Shown here piece by piece: positions 1 through 7,713 of a stretch of DNA of 64,000 nt. The stretch's first letter is position 1; each line of letters begins with the position of its first letter. Under the pieces are notes generated by a model. The model ran no database searches and was not told the DNA's origin. It worked only from the letters and a program-made list of their open reading frames with translations. The stretch comes from Saccharospirillaceae bacterium (GTDB lineage: Bacteria > Pseudomonadota > Gammaproteobacteria > Pseudomonadales > Oceanobacteraceae), in NCBI GenBank assembly GCA_022448365.1, contig JAKVCS010000005.1:62001-126000 (forward strand). The letters run 5' to 3'. The position numbers and the translations under genes are program-made.

Positions 1-2432
1 TCTTTCGCCGTTTCGCGGGTGTTATCCATATAGGCCTGTACCCCAGGGTAACGCTGAAAATACAGATTCACATAGTCCTGCGCCTCACCACGACCAATAC
101 CCAGTTGTTTCGCCAGACCAAAAGCCGACATGCCGTAAATTAAACCGAAGTTAATCGCCTTGGCACTGCGACGCTGGTTATCGGTAACGTCATCTTCACT
201 GACACCAAACACTTCAGCAGCCGTTGCACGGTGAACATCGCGGTTTTCATTGAAGGCATTTAATAAACCTTCATCACCGGATAAATGCGCCATAATACGC
301 AGTTCAACCTGGCTATAATCTGCAGCCACCAGCTTATAACCTTCAGGGGCAATAAATGCCTGACGGATACGACGGCCTTCTTCACTTTTAATCGGAATAT
401 TCTGCAGGTTAGGGTCCGTGGAAGATAACCGTCCGGTCGCGGCAACCGCCTGATGATACGACGTATGTACCCGGCCTGAGCGACTATTAACCATTAATGG
501 CAGTTTATCGGTATAGGTGCTTTTTAATTTCGCCAGCCCACGGTGTTCGATAATAATTCGTGGCAGTTCAAATTCTTCCGCCAGCTCCACCAGCACTTCT
601 TCTGCTGTAGACGGTGCACCTTTAGGCGTTTTTTTACGAACCGGTAATTCCAGTTTTTCGAACAGGATAACGCCCAGCTGTTTTGGTGACGCCAAATTAA
701 ATACTTCGCCCGCCACATCGTGGGCCTGCTGCTCCAGTTGCTGCAGTTTCTGTTCAACCTCAGCACTTTGCTGGTGTAATAAATCGCCGTCGATTAAAGC
801 ACCGGTTTCTTCCATACCAAACAATACCGGCATGGCACCCATTTCGATATCGGTGAATACCTTACTCAGTGATTCTTCTCGCTGCAGTTTCGGCCACAAG
901 GTCTGGTGCAGGCGCAAAGTGATATCGGCATCTTCTGCCGCATAAGGGCCAGCCACATCGATATGAATCTGATTGAAGGTTTTTTGTTTCGCACCTTTAC
1001 CAGCAACGTCTTCAAAACTGATGCATTTATGCCCCAGATACTTCAATGCCAGGCTATCCATATCATGACGGGTTGCGACAGAATTCAACACATAAGATTC
1101 TAGCTGAGTATCAAACGCGACGCCTTTAAGCTGAATATCGTAATTAGCCAATACGTGCATATCGTATTTCATATGCTGGCCAACTTTTTTCTGGTTCTTA
1201 TCTTCGAGAATCGGTTTTAGCTGCGTCAATACTGCGGCACGATCCAGCTGCGTTTTACCTTCCGGCAGACAATCATCATCGTGCGCTAAGGGTACATATG
1301 CGGCTTTTCCTGCTTCCACAGCAAAAGACACACCCACAATTTCAGCGTCTTTATAATTTAGCGACGTGGTTTCGGTATCGAAGGCAAATAATTCAGACGC
1401 TTTCAGCGTTTCCAGCCAGCGATCGAGTTCAGCCTGGTCAAAAATAACGTCGTAGTCGCCTTCTATTTTTTCCGGCAACACATCGTCATCACCATCAACA
1501 GCAACAGAAGCGCCAGTCGAAGCAGCAGAGCCACTGGTAGACGATTTATCAGCACCACCACTGAGTTCAGCCGTCCAGGCTTTGAATTCGAAGTGTTGGA
1601 AGATTTCCAGTAGCTTGTCGTGATCAGCTGCAGTGGCAACCCATTCCTGCAATGGTTTTTCTAATTCCACATCACATTTAATGGTCGCTAATTGTTTGGA
1701 TAGAAATGCCTGCTCTTTATGTTCCTCCAAACGTGGCGCCAGCGTTTTTGCACCACGGAAACTTAAGGTTTTAACCTCATCCAGATTGGCATAAACATCT
1801 TCCAGACTGCCTAAACCGGCAATCAGGCCAACGGCCGTTTTTTCGCCCACTTTCGGCACACCAGGAATGTTATCGACTTTATCGCCCATCAACGCCAGAT
1901 AATCGATAATAAATTCCGGACCAATACCAAACTTCTCTTTCACACCTTCTACGTCCATAAACGTGTCGGTCATGGTATTAATCAGAGAGACGTGTTCGTT
2001 CACCAGCTGGGCCATATCTTTATCGCCGGTGGACACAATCACTTCTCGTTTCAATTCGGTTGCCTGGGCTGCCAGCGTGCCAATCACGTCATCCGCTTCC
2101 ACGCCATCGACGATTAATAATGGTAAACCCATGGCGTGAATGATGTTGTGGATCGGTTCGATCTGCTCACGCAGCTCTTCCGGCATCGGCGGACGGTTGG
2201 CTTTATATTCGCCATACATATCATTACGAAACGTTTTGCCCTTGGCATCAAACACCACCACTACTTCAGACTCTGGATAGTCCTTCTGCAACCGTTTGAT
2301 CATACTGATCACACCTTTAATGGCATTGGTATACAGACCTTTGGAATTGGTCAGCAGGGGAATCGCATGGAAGGCTCGGAACAGGTAAGAGGAACCATCA
2401 ACAAGAATGACAGGCTGAGACATGATATTCAT
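1..2432 (-). CDS. polA: DNA polymerase I (3' end missing)
   Basis: The gene encodes the repair and Okazaki-fragment-processing polymerase. The translation opens (M)SQPVILVDGSSYLFRAFHA, the classic PolA 5'-nuclease start, and includes DGVEADDVIGTLA and GDKVDNIPGVPKVGEKTA of the 5'-3' exonuclease/helix-hairpin-helix region. The 3'-5' exonuclease domain follows (FAFDTETTSLNY). The polymerase domain contains TGRLSSTDPNLQNIP, the palm motif AADYSQVELRIMAHLSGD and RRSAKAINFGLIYGMS. About 810 residues are visible, and the last ~110 lie beyond the left edge. Two in-frame ATGs are possible. The one at 2432 has AAGGA four bases upstream; the one at 2423 gives the more usual MSQ start. A Ser/Ala/Gly-rich linker separates the nuclease from the exonuclease domain. 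It is divergent from the DUF2782 gene. Confidence 0.97.
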   Translation of the reverse strand, partial: MNIMSQPVILVDGSSYLFRAFHAIPLLTNSKGLYTNAIKGVISMIKRLQKDYPESEVVVVFDAKGKTFRNDMYGEYKANRPPMPEELREQIEPIHNIIHAMGLPLLIVDGVEADDVIGTLAAQATELKREVIVSTGDKDMAQLVNEHVSLINTMTDTFMDVEGVKEKFGIGPEFIIDYLALMGDKVDNIPGVPKVGEKTAVGLIAGLGSLEDVYANLDEVKTLSFRGAKTLAPRLEEHKEQAFLSKQLATIKCDVELEKPLQEWVATAADHDKLLEIFQHFEFKAWTAELSGGADKSSTSGSAASTGASVAVDGDDDVLPEKIEGDYDVIFDQAELDRWLETLKASELFAFDTETTSLNYKDAEIVGVSFAVEAGKAAYVPLAHDDDCLPEGKTQLDRAAVLTQLKPILEDKNQKKVGQHMKYDMHVLANYDIQLKGVAFDTQLESYVLNSVATRHDMDSLALKYLGHKCISFEDVAGKGAKQKTFNQIHIDVAGPYAAEDADITLRLHQTLWPKLQREESLSKVFTDIEMGAMPVLFGMEETGALIDGDLLHQQSAEVEQKLQQLEQQAHDVAGEVFNLASPKQLGVILFEKLELPVRKKTPKGAPSTAEEVLVELAEEFELPRIIIEHRGLAKLKSTYTDKLPLMVNSRSGRVHTSYHQAVAATGRLSSTDPNLQNIPIKSEEGRRIRQAFIAPEGYKLVAADYSQVELRIMAHLSGDEGLLNAFNENRDVHRATAAEVFGVSEDDVTDNQRRSAKAINFGLIYGMSAFGLAKQLGIGRGEAQDYVNLYFQRYPGVQAYMDNTRETAK

Positions 2433-2531
2433 CAAATCCTTAGTTAGTCTTTTATCAGAACGTATCGAATTGGTGTAAACAGGCCCGGCAACGCGATACA
2501 CTGGCATTAATTCAAATGCGAGTAGTCTACC

Positions 2532-2816
2532 ATGACGTTTACCAAAACACTGGCGCTTGCCACCGCTTTGTACGCATCCCTGTTCAGCCTGAATGTCATG
2601 GCTGCAGACCAGGCCGGAGAAACCGTCACCATCCGTAATGATGGCGATAACACCTACTATGAGTTTCGGGTGAACGGTAAAGTCAGCGAGATTAAAGTGG
2701 TGCCTAAAATCGGTAAACCGTATTACCTGATTCCGACCCACGAAGAAGATGGCGACTTTATGCGCAAAGATAACCCGGAGATGCGGGTACCGAGCTGGGT
2801 CATCTTTCGCTGGTAA
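2532..2816 (+). CDS. DUF2782 family small periplasmic protein
   Basis: This 94-residue protein has a Sec signal peptide (residues 1-24, cleavage after NVMA). The mature domain matches DUF2782: VTIRNDGDNTYYEFRVNG, then a basic stretch, YYLIP and a C-terminal VPSWVIFRW. Function is unknown. In pseudomonads the family sits between polA and thrB, exactly as here, so the call rests on both sequence and position. The gene diverges from polA across about 100 bp. A short inverted repeat (ACCCC-TTGT-GGGGT type, near 2850) lies before thrB. Confidence 0.88.
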   Translation: MTFTKTLALATALYASLFSLNVMAADQAGETVTIRNDGDNTYYEFRVNGKVSEIKVVPKIGKPYYLIPTHEEDGDFMRKDNPEMRVPSWVIFRW

Positions 2817-2881
2817 TCCCCCGCTGGCAGCCGTATCTGACGACCCCTTGTTGGGGTGCTTAAATAACGAAGTTTTAAAAT

Positions 2882-3820
2882 ATGTCCGTATATACCCCAC
2901 TCACTCAGCCACAGGTTGAAGCTTTTATGTCGGCTTTTACACTGGGTGAACTGCAAGGCTACCAAGGCATCGAAGCTGGCGTAGAAAATACCAACTTCTT
3001 TGTGAACACCTCACAAGGTGAGTTTGTACTTACTTTGTTCGAGCAACATCAATACGACGAAGTGCGTGAGTTGGTCACCCTGGCCCATCACCTCGGCCAG
3101 GCTGGCCTTCAGGTACCGGCACCGTTAGAGGATAAGCAAGGACAGTGGTTACATACGCTGGAAAATAAACCGGCCATCTTGTGTAAACGCCTGCCCGGAG
3201 AACACATCGAACAACCAACAGAAGCCCACTGCTATGCCATTGGCGCCGCTCTGGCTGAGTTGCACCTGGCGGCACAGAGTCTTGAGCAAAGCCGCCCGGA
3301 TGATCACGGTCTGGAGTGGGCCAGCACGATGCTGGATGAACTGGCGGACGATTTATCGGCAGCAGAACAATCATTGCTCGCCGACGAAGTACAGTGGCAG
3401 CAGGCCCATCAGACTCAATGGCAAAGACTGCCAACAGGCTGGATCCATGGCGACCTGTTCCACGACAACGCTTTATTTGTTGCCGGCAGCGATCAGGTCG
3501 GCGCAATACTCGATCTGTATCACGCCAGTTCCGGTGCATTACTGATGGATCTTGCCATCATCGCTAACGACTGGTGCTGCGATAAACAAGGCAACTGGAT
3601 CGGCGACAAACAACAGTCTTTGCTCGACGGCTACAGCTCAGTGCGGCCATTGACGGAAGCCGAGCTGGCAGGCTGGAATCAGGCGTTGCGCGCTGGCGCG
3701 CTGCGTTGGTGGGTCGGTCGTCTTGCTAATCGTCGTAAGCAACAGCGCTCTGGTGCGAAAATGACTGCGATCAAAGATCCTGGTGAATACCAGGCTAAGC
3801 TGGAAAAGCACCGTATCTGA
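2882..3820 (+). CDS. thrB: homoserine kinase (APH-fold type)
   Basis: ATP-dependent phosphorylation of L-homoserine, the penultimate step of threonine synthesis, in the cytoplasm. The 312-residue protein is of the aminoglycoside-phosphotransferase fold, not the GHMP-kinase ThrB of E. coli. Seen in the sequence: an N-terminal nucleotide region (GIEAGVENTNFFVNT, EFVLTLFE), the catalytic loop WIHGDLFHDNALF (about residues 196-208) and the metal-binding ILDLYHASSGALLMDLA. Length is normal for the family. It follows the DUF2782 gene by 65 bp and ends at a strong bidirectional terminator. Confidence 0.94.
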   Translation: MSVYTPLTQPQVEAFMSAFTLGELQGYQGIEAGVENTNFFVNTSQGEFVLTLFEQHQYDEVRELVTLAHHLGQAGLQVPAPLEDKQGQWLHTLENKPAILCKRLPGEHIEQPTEAHCYAIGAALAELHLAAQSLEQSRPDDHGLEWASTMLDELADDLSAAEQSLLADEVQWQQAHQTQWQRLPTGWIHGDLFHDNALFVAGSDQVGAILDLYHASSGALLMDLAIIANDWCCDKQGNWIGDKQQSLLDGYSSVRPLTEAELAGWNQALRAGALRWWVGRLANRRKQQRSGAKMTAIKDPGEYQAKLEKHRI

Positions 3821-3847
3821 CGCGTCAGACATTAATCCGGAAGACAC

Positions 3848-3888
3848 AAAAAAGCCGCGGCAAACTCATCAGTTGTCGCGGCTTTTTT
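3848..3888. terminator. bidirectional intrinsic terminator between thrB and cytochrome c5
   Basis: A 16-bp stem with one G-T mismatch (arms 3848-3863 and 3873-3888, core AAGCCGCG/CGCGGCTT), a 9-nt loop, and A-runs and T-runs on both sides. It fits both convergent genes. Confidence 0.88.
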
Positions 3889-3913
3889 GTATCAGGTACG
3901 TATCCGGAGCGAA

Positions 3914-4315
3914 TTAACGACCAGACATAAACTTGATCGCTGCCATCAATTCATCATCGGAGCAATCAGCACAGTTACCCTTAGGTGGCATCGCATTGAT
4001 CCCTTTGATTGCCAACGCCAGAGACTCATCAATACCTTTCGCCAGACGTTCATCCCACGCCGCTTTGTCGCCGTTTTTCGGCGCGCCCAGAATACCAGCG
4101 CCATGACACGCAGTACATGCGCCGTTGTATACTTCTTCACCAGAGCGAGGGCCTGAAGCGACCACTGCAGCGCCGCCACACTCAGCACCAATACACACTT
4201 CGCCAACTGGCTTGATGCGTTCACGAATCTTGTCGATCTGAGCCTCGGTGGTAGCGAAGGTTTGCGCCGCTACCAAAGCAGCTGCAGCCATAATCAAAGC
4301 TTTCAGTTGTTTCAC
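3914..4315 (-). CDS. cytochrome c5 family protein
   Basis: A 133-residue periplasmic monoheme cytochrome c. The start is GTG, with GAGGA eight bases upstream. The signal peptide runs to about residue 22 (QTFA). The heme site is CTACH (about residues 71-75), with the probable axial Met in INAMPPKGNCADCSDDEL. The paired cysteines in that last segment are typical of cytochrome c5. Residues 40-47 contain an extra Cys pair (CIGAEC), which may form another disulfide. The protein probably shuttles electrons to terminal oxidases. A second, shorter c5-type gene is at 19815. Confidence 0.9.
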   Translation of the reverse strand: MKQLKALIMAAAALVAAQTFATTEAQIDKIRERIKPVGEVCIGAECGGAAVVASGPRSGEEVYNGACTACHGAGILGAPKNGDKAAWDERLAKGIDESLALAIKGINAMPPKGNCADCSDDELMAAIKFMSGR

Positions 4316-4455
4316 GGAAGTGTCCTCTCATAAGCCGCTGACGGCCAACACATTTTTTTAATCGTAAGGTTAAAATCGCCGGGCATTATAACGGCATTTT
4401 GTAGGGGTTTAAATTCTGATCGGAGAGAAACCACGGATCAGACTCAAAAGATCGG

Positions 4456-4473
4456 GAATTTGTCGACAAATTC
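4456..4473. promoter_or_regulatory. perfect 18-bp palindrome, candidate operator
   Basis: GAATTTGTCGACAAATTC is a perfect inverted repeat lying between the divergent cytochrome c5 and MltC-like genes, about 140 bp from the first and 85 bp from the second. No T-run follows, so it is not terminator-like. The binding protein is unknown. Confidence 0.45.
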
Positions 4474-4556
4474 TGTAATTGGATCTGGAGCAAGTGGTCA
4501 GCTGTGGTTAAGCTGGGTCGGGCAAGATAGCGAAACCAGTTAACAGGGAAGTGCAG

Positions 4557-5669
4557 ATGAAACGCCGTCAATTACTGAAATTATTGCCCACCGCCAGTGC
4601 CATCCTGGCTCTTCAACCCGCCTTAAGCCGGGCTGAGAGCGAATTTGAGCGTTACAAACGTCAGCAGCAGGCGGGAGTGGACAAAATTAAAAATGAATGG
4701 AAGCGATATCGCAAAAATTACCTGCTTGCGTACCGTGACTACAAGCGCAAAATTGGTGCTGTTTGGGCCGATCCGGAGCTGTCGAACCGAACCGAGTGGG
4801 TCGACTACAGTGATAACCTGAAAACCAAGCGGGTAATAGACTTCAAGAGCAATGAAATACGTATTTCGTTCGCTAATACCGAAAGCGCCAAAGTCAGTGA
4901 GGATGCCATTCGCAAAGAGTTTGACAAGGTGATTCGTGCCACCATCGGTGACTCGTATCAGCGCGATCCGGTATTGACGCAGACGACCGGGCAGAAAGCC
5001 CCGCAAGCGCCTCAGACGGTGAGCCAGATCAGTCAGGATCAGGCCCAGACATTACTTGCTAAAGCCAAGCGCCAGCAACAGAAAACCCGCAAAGGCGATG
5101 TTGTCATCGTCACCATCCCATTAAAAGCCGATGCCGTGCCTGAGCGAGCACGCGGTTATCTGCCAACCGTGAAACAAGCAGCCAATAAGTGGGGCGTACC
5201 AGTGCCACTGGTTCTGGCTATCATGCAAACAGAATCCTCTTTTAACCCAATGGCGCGCAGCCACATTCCAGCCTTTGGCCTGATGCAGATTGTACCCGCC
5301 AGCGCCGGGCGTGATGCCAGCAAACATGCGTATGGTAGGGAGCGCTTACTGTCGGGTCAGGAGCTGTTCCAACCACAAACCAATATTGAGCTGGGATGTG
5401 CCTATCTCAACCTGCTCGATAAACGCTACCTGAGAGCGGTGAAAGATCCACAAAGCCGCCTTTACTGCGCGATTGCTGCCTACAACACCGGTGCTGGTAA
5501 TGTTGCCCGTGCGTTTACCGGCAACACCTCGGTCAGCTCAGCTGCAAAAAAGATTAACCTGATGACACCACCTCAGGTATACGCGCACCTGCGCAAAAAT
5601 CTGAAATACGAAGAGGCTCGCAACTACCTCTACAAAGTCACCAAGGTAATGCCAACGTACCAGGCTTAA
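4557..5669 (+). CDS. MltC-like lytic murein transglycosylase
   Basis: Cleaves the MurNAc-GlcNAc bond of peptidoglycan to leave 1,6-anhydro ends. An N-terminal domain (about residues 60-180) resembles the MltC N-terminal region. The C-terminal SLT lysozyme-like domain (about 215-370) shows the catalytic glutamate in LAIMQTESSFNP, then FGLMQIVP and AAYNTGAGNVARAF. I chose ATG 4557 because AGGGAA sits six bases upstream; a GTG two codons earlier abuts that site. The leader KRRQLLKLLPTASA looks like a twin-arginine signal, with cleavage near SRA. There is no lipobox Cys, unlike the E. coli MltC lipoprotein. Its stop overlaps the stop of the convergent next gene. Confidence 0.88.
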   Translation: MKRRQLLKLLPTASAILALQPALSRAESEFERYKRQQQAGVDKIKNEWKRYRKNYLLAYRDYKRKIGAVWADPELSNRTEWVDYSDNLKTKRVIDFKSNEIRISFANTESAKVSEDAIRKEFDKVIRATIGDSYQRDPVLTQTTGQKAPQAPQTVSQISQDQAQTLLAKAKRQQQKTRKGDVVIVTIPLKADAVPERARGYLPTVKQAANKWGVPVPLVLAIMQTESSFNPMARSHIPAFGLMQIVPASAGRDASKHAYGRERLLSGQELFQPQTNIELGCAYLNLLDKRYLRAVKDPQSRLYCAIAAYNTGAGNVARAFTGNTSVSSAAKKINLMTPPQVYAHLRKNLKYEEARNYLYKVTKVMPTYQA

Positions 5670-6412
5670 GGGCGTTCTGACGGTGTGATAAAGCGGTTAA
5701 TAATGGCTTCATAATGGCCGGATTCATGCAGATACTTAAGCCCGGCATCGAAGTCGTCGCGCCAGTCAGCGCGAACAAAAGCAACCTTGTAATGCGAGGG
5801 TGGAAACAGCTCAAAGCGTTGCACATCCGCATCGGTTGCAATGCGGACTTCCTGCTGACGATAGTAGTTAAAGATATTTTTATCCATAACCACCAGATCG
5901 ATTCGCCCGGCATACAGCATAACGACCTGCTTCGCCTGCAAGGCTATCTCCTGATATTGTGGATTGTCACGGGCCATCGCGGCAAAATCGGCACCAAGAT
6001 ATTTACGGGCGTTCTGAAACGCAAGAATCGAATACGGTGCCAAATCCTCAATCCCAAAGATAGGAAAAGAACGTGACTTGAGGCTAATTGCCTGATTCTG
6101 ATAGGTAATATGGGGCTGGGAGTAGAACACACCGTCACGGATACCAGAGTCTTCATTGACCGTCATCGCTGCATCGGTAAGCCCCTGCTCCAACATCGAC
6201 AATACCCGCCAGAAAGGCACGTACACCGGCACCAGTTCATGGCCACGGTAAGCCAGCGACTCACGGACAATTTCCAACTCAATACCAGTATCCTGATCAG
6301 CGATGACATAAGGCGGTAACGCCAGACCAATCACCATAGAGATCTTTTCCGCAACAGCCGCAAACGGCGCGCAAAGCATTGCCATCAACATCAGAGTAAG
6401 GAACCGTTTCAC
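5666..6412 (-). CDS. periplasmic solute-binding-like protein (SBP_bac_3 type)
   Basis: A 248-residue protein with a signal peptide ending near AVA (about residue 21), then the type 2 periplasmic binding fold: LPPYVIADQDTGIELEIV, DAAMTVNEDSGIRDGVFYSQPH and late INRFITP. No transporter genes are adjacent. It may therefore be an orphan sensor or receptor rather than an ABC transporter component; the ligand is unknown. The start is GTG with an excellent GGAGGAA Shine-Dalgarno. The last codons overlap the MltC-like stop by four bases, tail to tail. Confidence 0.8.
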   Translation of the reverse strand: MKRFLTLMLMAMLCAPFAAVAEKISMVIGLALPPYVIADQDTGIELEIVRESLAYRGHELVPVYVPFWRVLSMLEQGLTDAAMTVNEDSGIRDGVFYSQPHITYQNQAISLKSRSFPIFGIEDLAPYSILAFQNARKYLGADFAAMARDNPQYQEIALQAKQVVMLYAGRIDLVVMDKNIFNYYRQQEVRIATDADVQRFELFPPSHYKVAFVRADWRDDFDAGLKYLHESGHYEAIINRFITPSERP

Positions 6413-6519
6413 AGCGCTTTCCTCCCATTTGCGATAAAGAGTAAACTTCCTCCAGTGTAGCTTGCATTGGCCAACAGTGCGGTTAGAGTTATGCTATTCA
6501 TTACAGGAAACTGACGCTT

Positions 6520-6699
6520 ATGAAAGCATCTTTGCTTGCTCTGCTTCTGATTGCGCCGCTTAGCGCGTGCACATTAAAAGTGGCAGCCCCGGAAAAACCC
6601 ATCACCATTAACCTGAATGTAAAAATAGAACATGAAGTTCGGGTTAAAGTCGAAAAAGATCTGGAAAACCTGTTTGAAGAAGACAGCGATCTGTTCTGA
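6520..6699 (+). CDS. ynbE: YnbE family outer-membrane lipoprotein
   Basis: A 59-residue lipoprotein. The lipobox LSAC places the acylated Cys at residue 17. The mature part EKPITINLNVKIEHEVRVKV and the ending EEDSDLF closely resemble E. coli YnbE. In E. coli, YnbE is the outer-membrane partner of YdbH, an AsmA-like protein thought to bridge the envelope for phospholipid transport. Here ydbL follows 22 bp downstream, but no ydbH is present upstream or anywhere in the window. GGAAA is the likely ribosome site. Confidence 0.88.
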   Translation: MKASLLALLLIAPLSACTLKVAAPEKPITINLNVKIEHEVRVKVEKDLENLFEEDSDLF

Positions 6700-6721
6700 T
6701 AGCAGCATAAGGAATCACATT

Positions 6722-7042
6722 ATGAAAAAAGTCACGTTGTTGGTCACTGCGCTGTTGCTCTCTGTCAGCAGCTGGGCGCTGGATCTGTCTCAGGCAAAAA
6801 GTCAAAACCTGGTTGGCGAAAAATCCAACGGTTACCTGGGGTTAATCGTCAGCAGTAATACCGCGGCAGCCGCTCTGGTTACCGACATTAACCGCAAGCG
6901 CAAAGCCAAGTATCAAAGCATTGCCAACAAGCAGAACACCCAACTGGCTAAGATCGAAAAAATTGCCGGTGAAAAATTAACCGCAAAAGCCAAAGCTGCA
7001 GGCCAGGCTTTTCAGAACGCCAGCGGCAGCTGGACCAAATAA
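6722..7042 (+). CDS. ydbL: YdbL family (DUF1318) periplasmic protein
   Basis: A 106-residue protein with a Sec signal (MKKVTLLVTALLLSVSSWA). The DUF1318 body is recognisable: QAKSQNLVGEKSNGYLG, then a Lys/Asn-rich helix (INRKRKAKYQSIANKQ) and a tail ending SGSWTK. YdbL is described as a modulator of the YdbH-YnbE bridge. The start at 6722 is preceded by AAGGA. It lies between ynbE and lemA with short gaps (22 and 11 bp), suggesting one transcript. Confidence 0.88.
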   Translation: MKKVTLLVTALLLSVSSWALDLSQAKSQNLVGEKSNGYLGLIVSSNTAAAALVTDINRKRKAKYQSIANKQNTQLAKIEKIAGEKLTAKAKAAGQAFQNASGSWTK

Positions 7043-7053
7043 GGAGTTCTAAC

Positions 7054-7650
7054 ATGGATATGAATACCATCATTGTGCTGGTTGTCATTGCTCTGTTGAT
7101 TGTTTATGTCATCGGTATCTACAACAAGCTGGTGACTCTGAAAAATCGTTATGAAAATGGCTTTTCACAGATCGAAGTACAACTAAAGCGTCGTTATGAC
7201 CTGATCCCGAATCTGGTTGAAACCGCGAAGGCTTATCTCAAGCACGAGAGTGAAACTTTGGAGGCCGTTGTTGCTGCGCGTAATGAAGCCGCAGCAGGTT
7301 TAAAAGCCGCCGCACAACACCCCGGCGCAGCAGACGCGATGCAGCAACTTGCCGGTGCAGAAGGTGTGCTAGCAAATGCCATGGGGAAACTGAATGTCAC
7401 CATGGAGGCCTACCCGGATCTGAAAGCCAACCAGAATATGATGCAGGTGTCGGAAGAACTGAGCAGCACGGAAAATAAAATTGCCTTTGCCCGCCAGGCA
7501 TTTAACGATGCCGTTACGGCATACAACACCTACCGCCAGTCTTTCCCGCCGGTATTCTTTGCCAGTAAATTTGGTCATCCGGTGGATGCCGAATTACTTG
7601 AGTTTGAAGACAGCGCTCAGATTCAGGCAGCGCCTAAAGTTTCTTTCTAA
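7054..7650 (+). CDS. lemA: LemA family protein
   Basis: A 198-residue membrane-anchored coiled-coil protein. One N-terminal transmembrane helix (about residues 5-24) is followed by the LemA signature YNKLVTLKNRYENGFSQIEV and KRRYDLIPNLVETAKAYLKHE. The body is helical. LemA proteins are commonly paired with M48 metallopeptidases, as here. Biochemical function is not established. The start has AAGGAG seven bases upstream. Confidence 0.93.
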   Translation: MDMNTIIVLVVIALLIVYVIGIYNKLVTLKNRYENGFSQIEVQLKRRYDLIPNLVETAKAYLKHESETLEAVVAARNEAAAGLKAAAQHPGAADAMQQLAGAEGVLANAMGKLNVTMEAYPDLKANQNMMQVSEELSSTENKIAFARQAFNDAVTAYNTYRQSFPPVFFASKFGHPVDAELLEFEDSAQIQAAPKVSF

Positions 7651-7659
7651 CCTCTATTC

Positions 7660-7679
7660 CTCCCGGCTTCTGCCGGGAG
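7660..7679. other. GC-rich hairpin between lemA and the M48 gene
   Basis: Eight-bp perfect stem CTCCCGGC/GCCGGGAG with a TTCT loop, 10 bp after the lemA stop. Only a weak T-rich run (ATTATTCTTT) follows, so it may attenuate or process the transcript rather than end it. Confidence 0.5.
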
Positions 7680-7713
7680 ATTATTCTTTGCTCCTGCTAT
7701 TCAAGGTTTCCCT

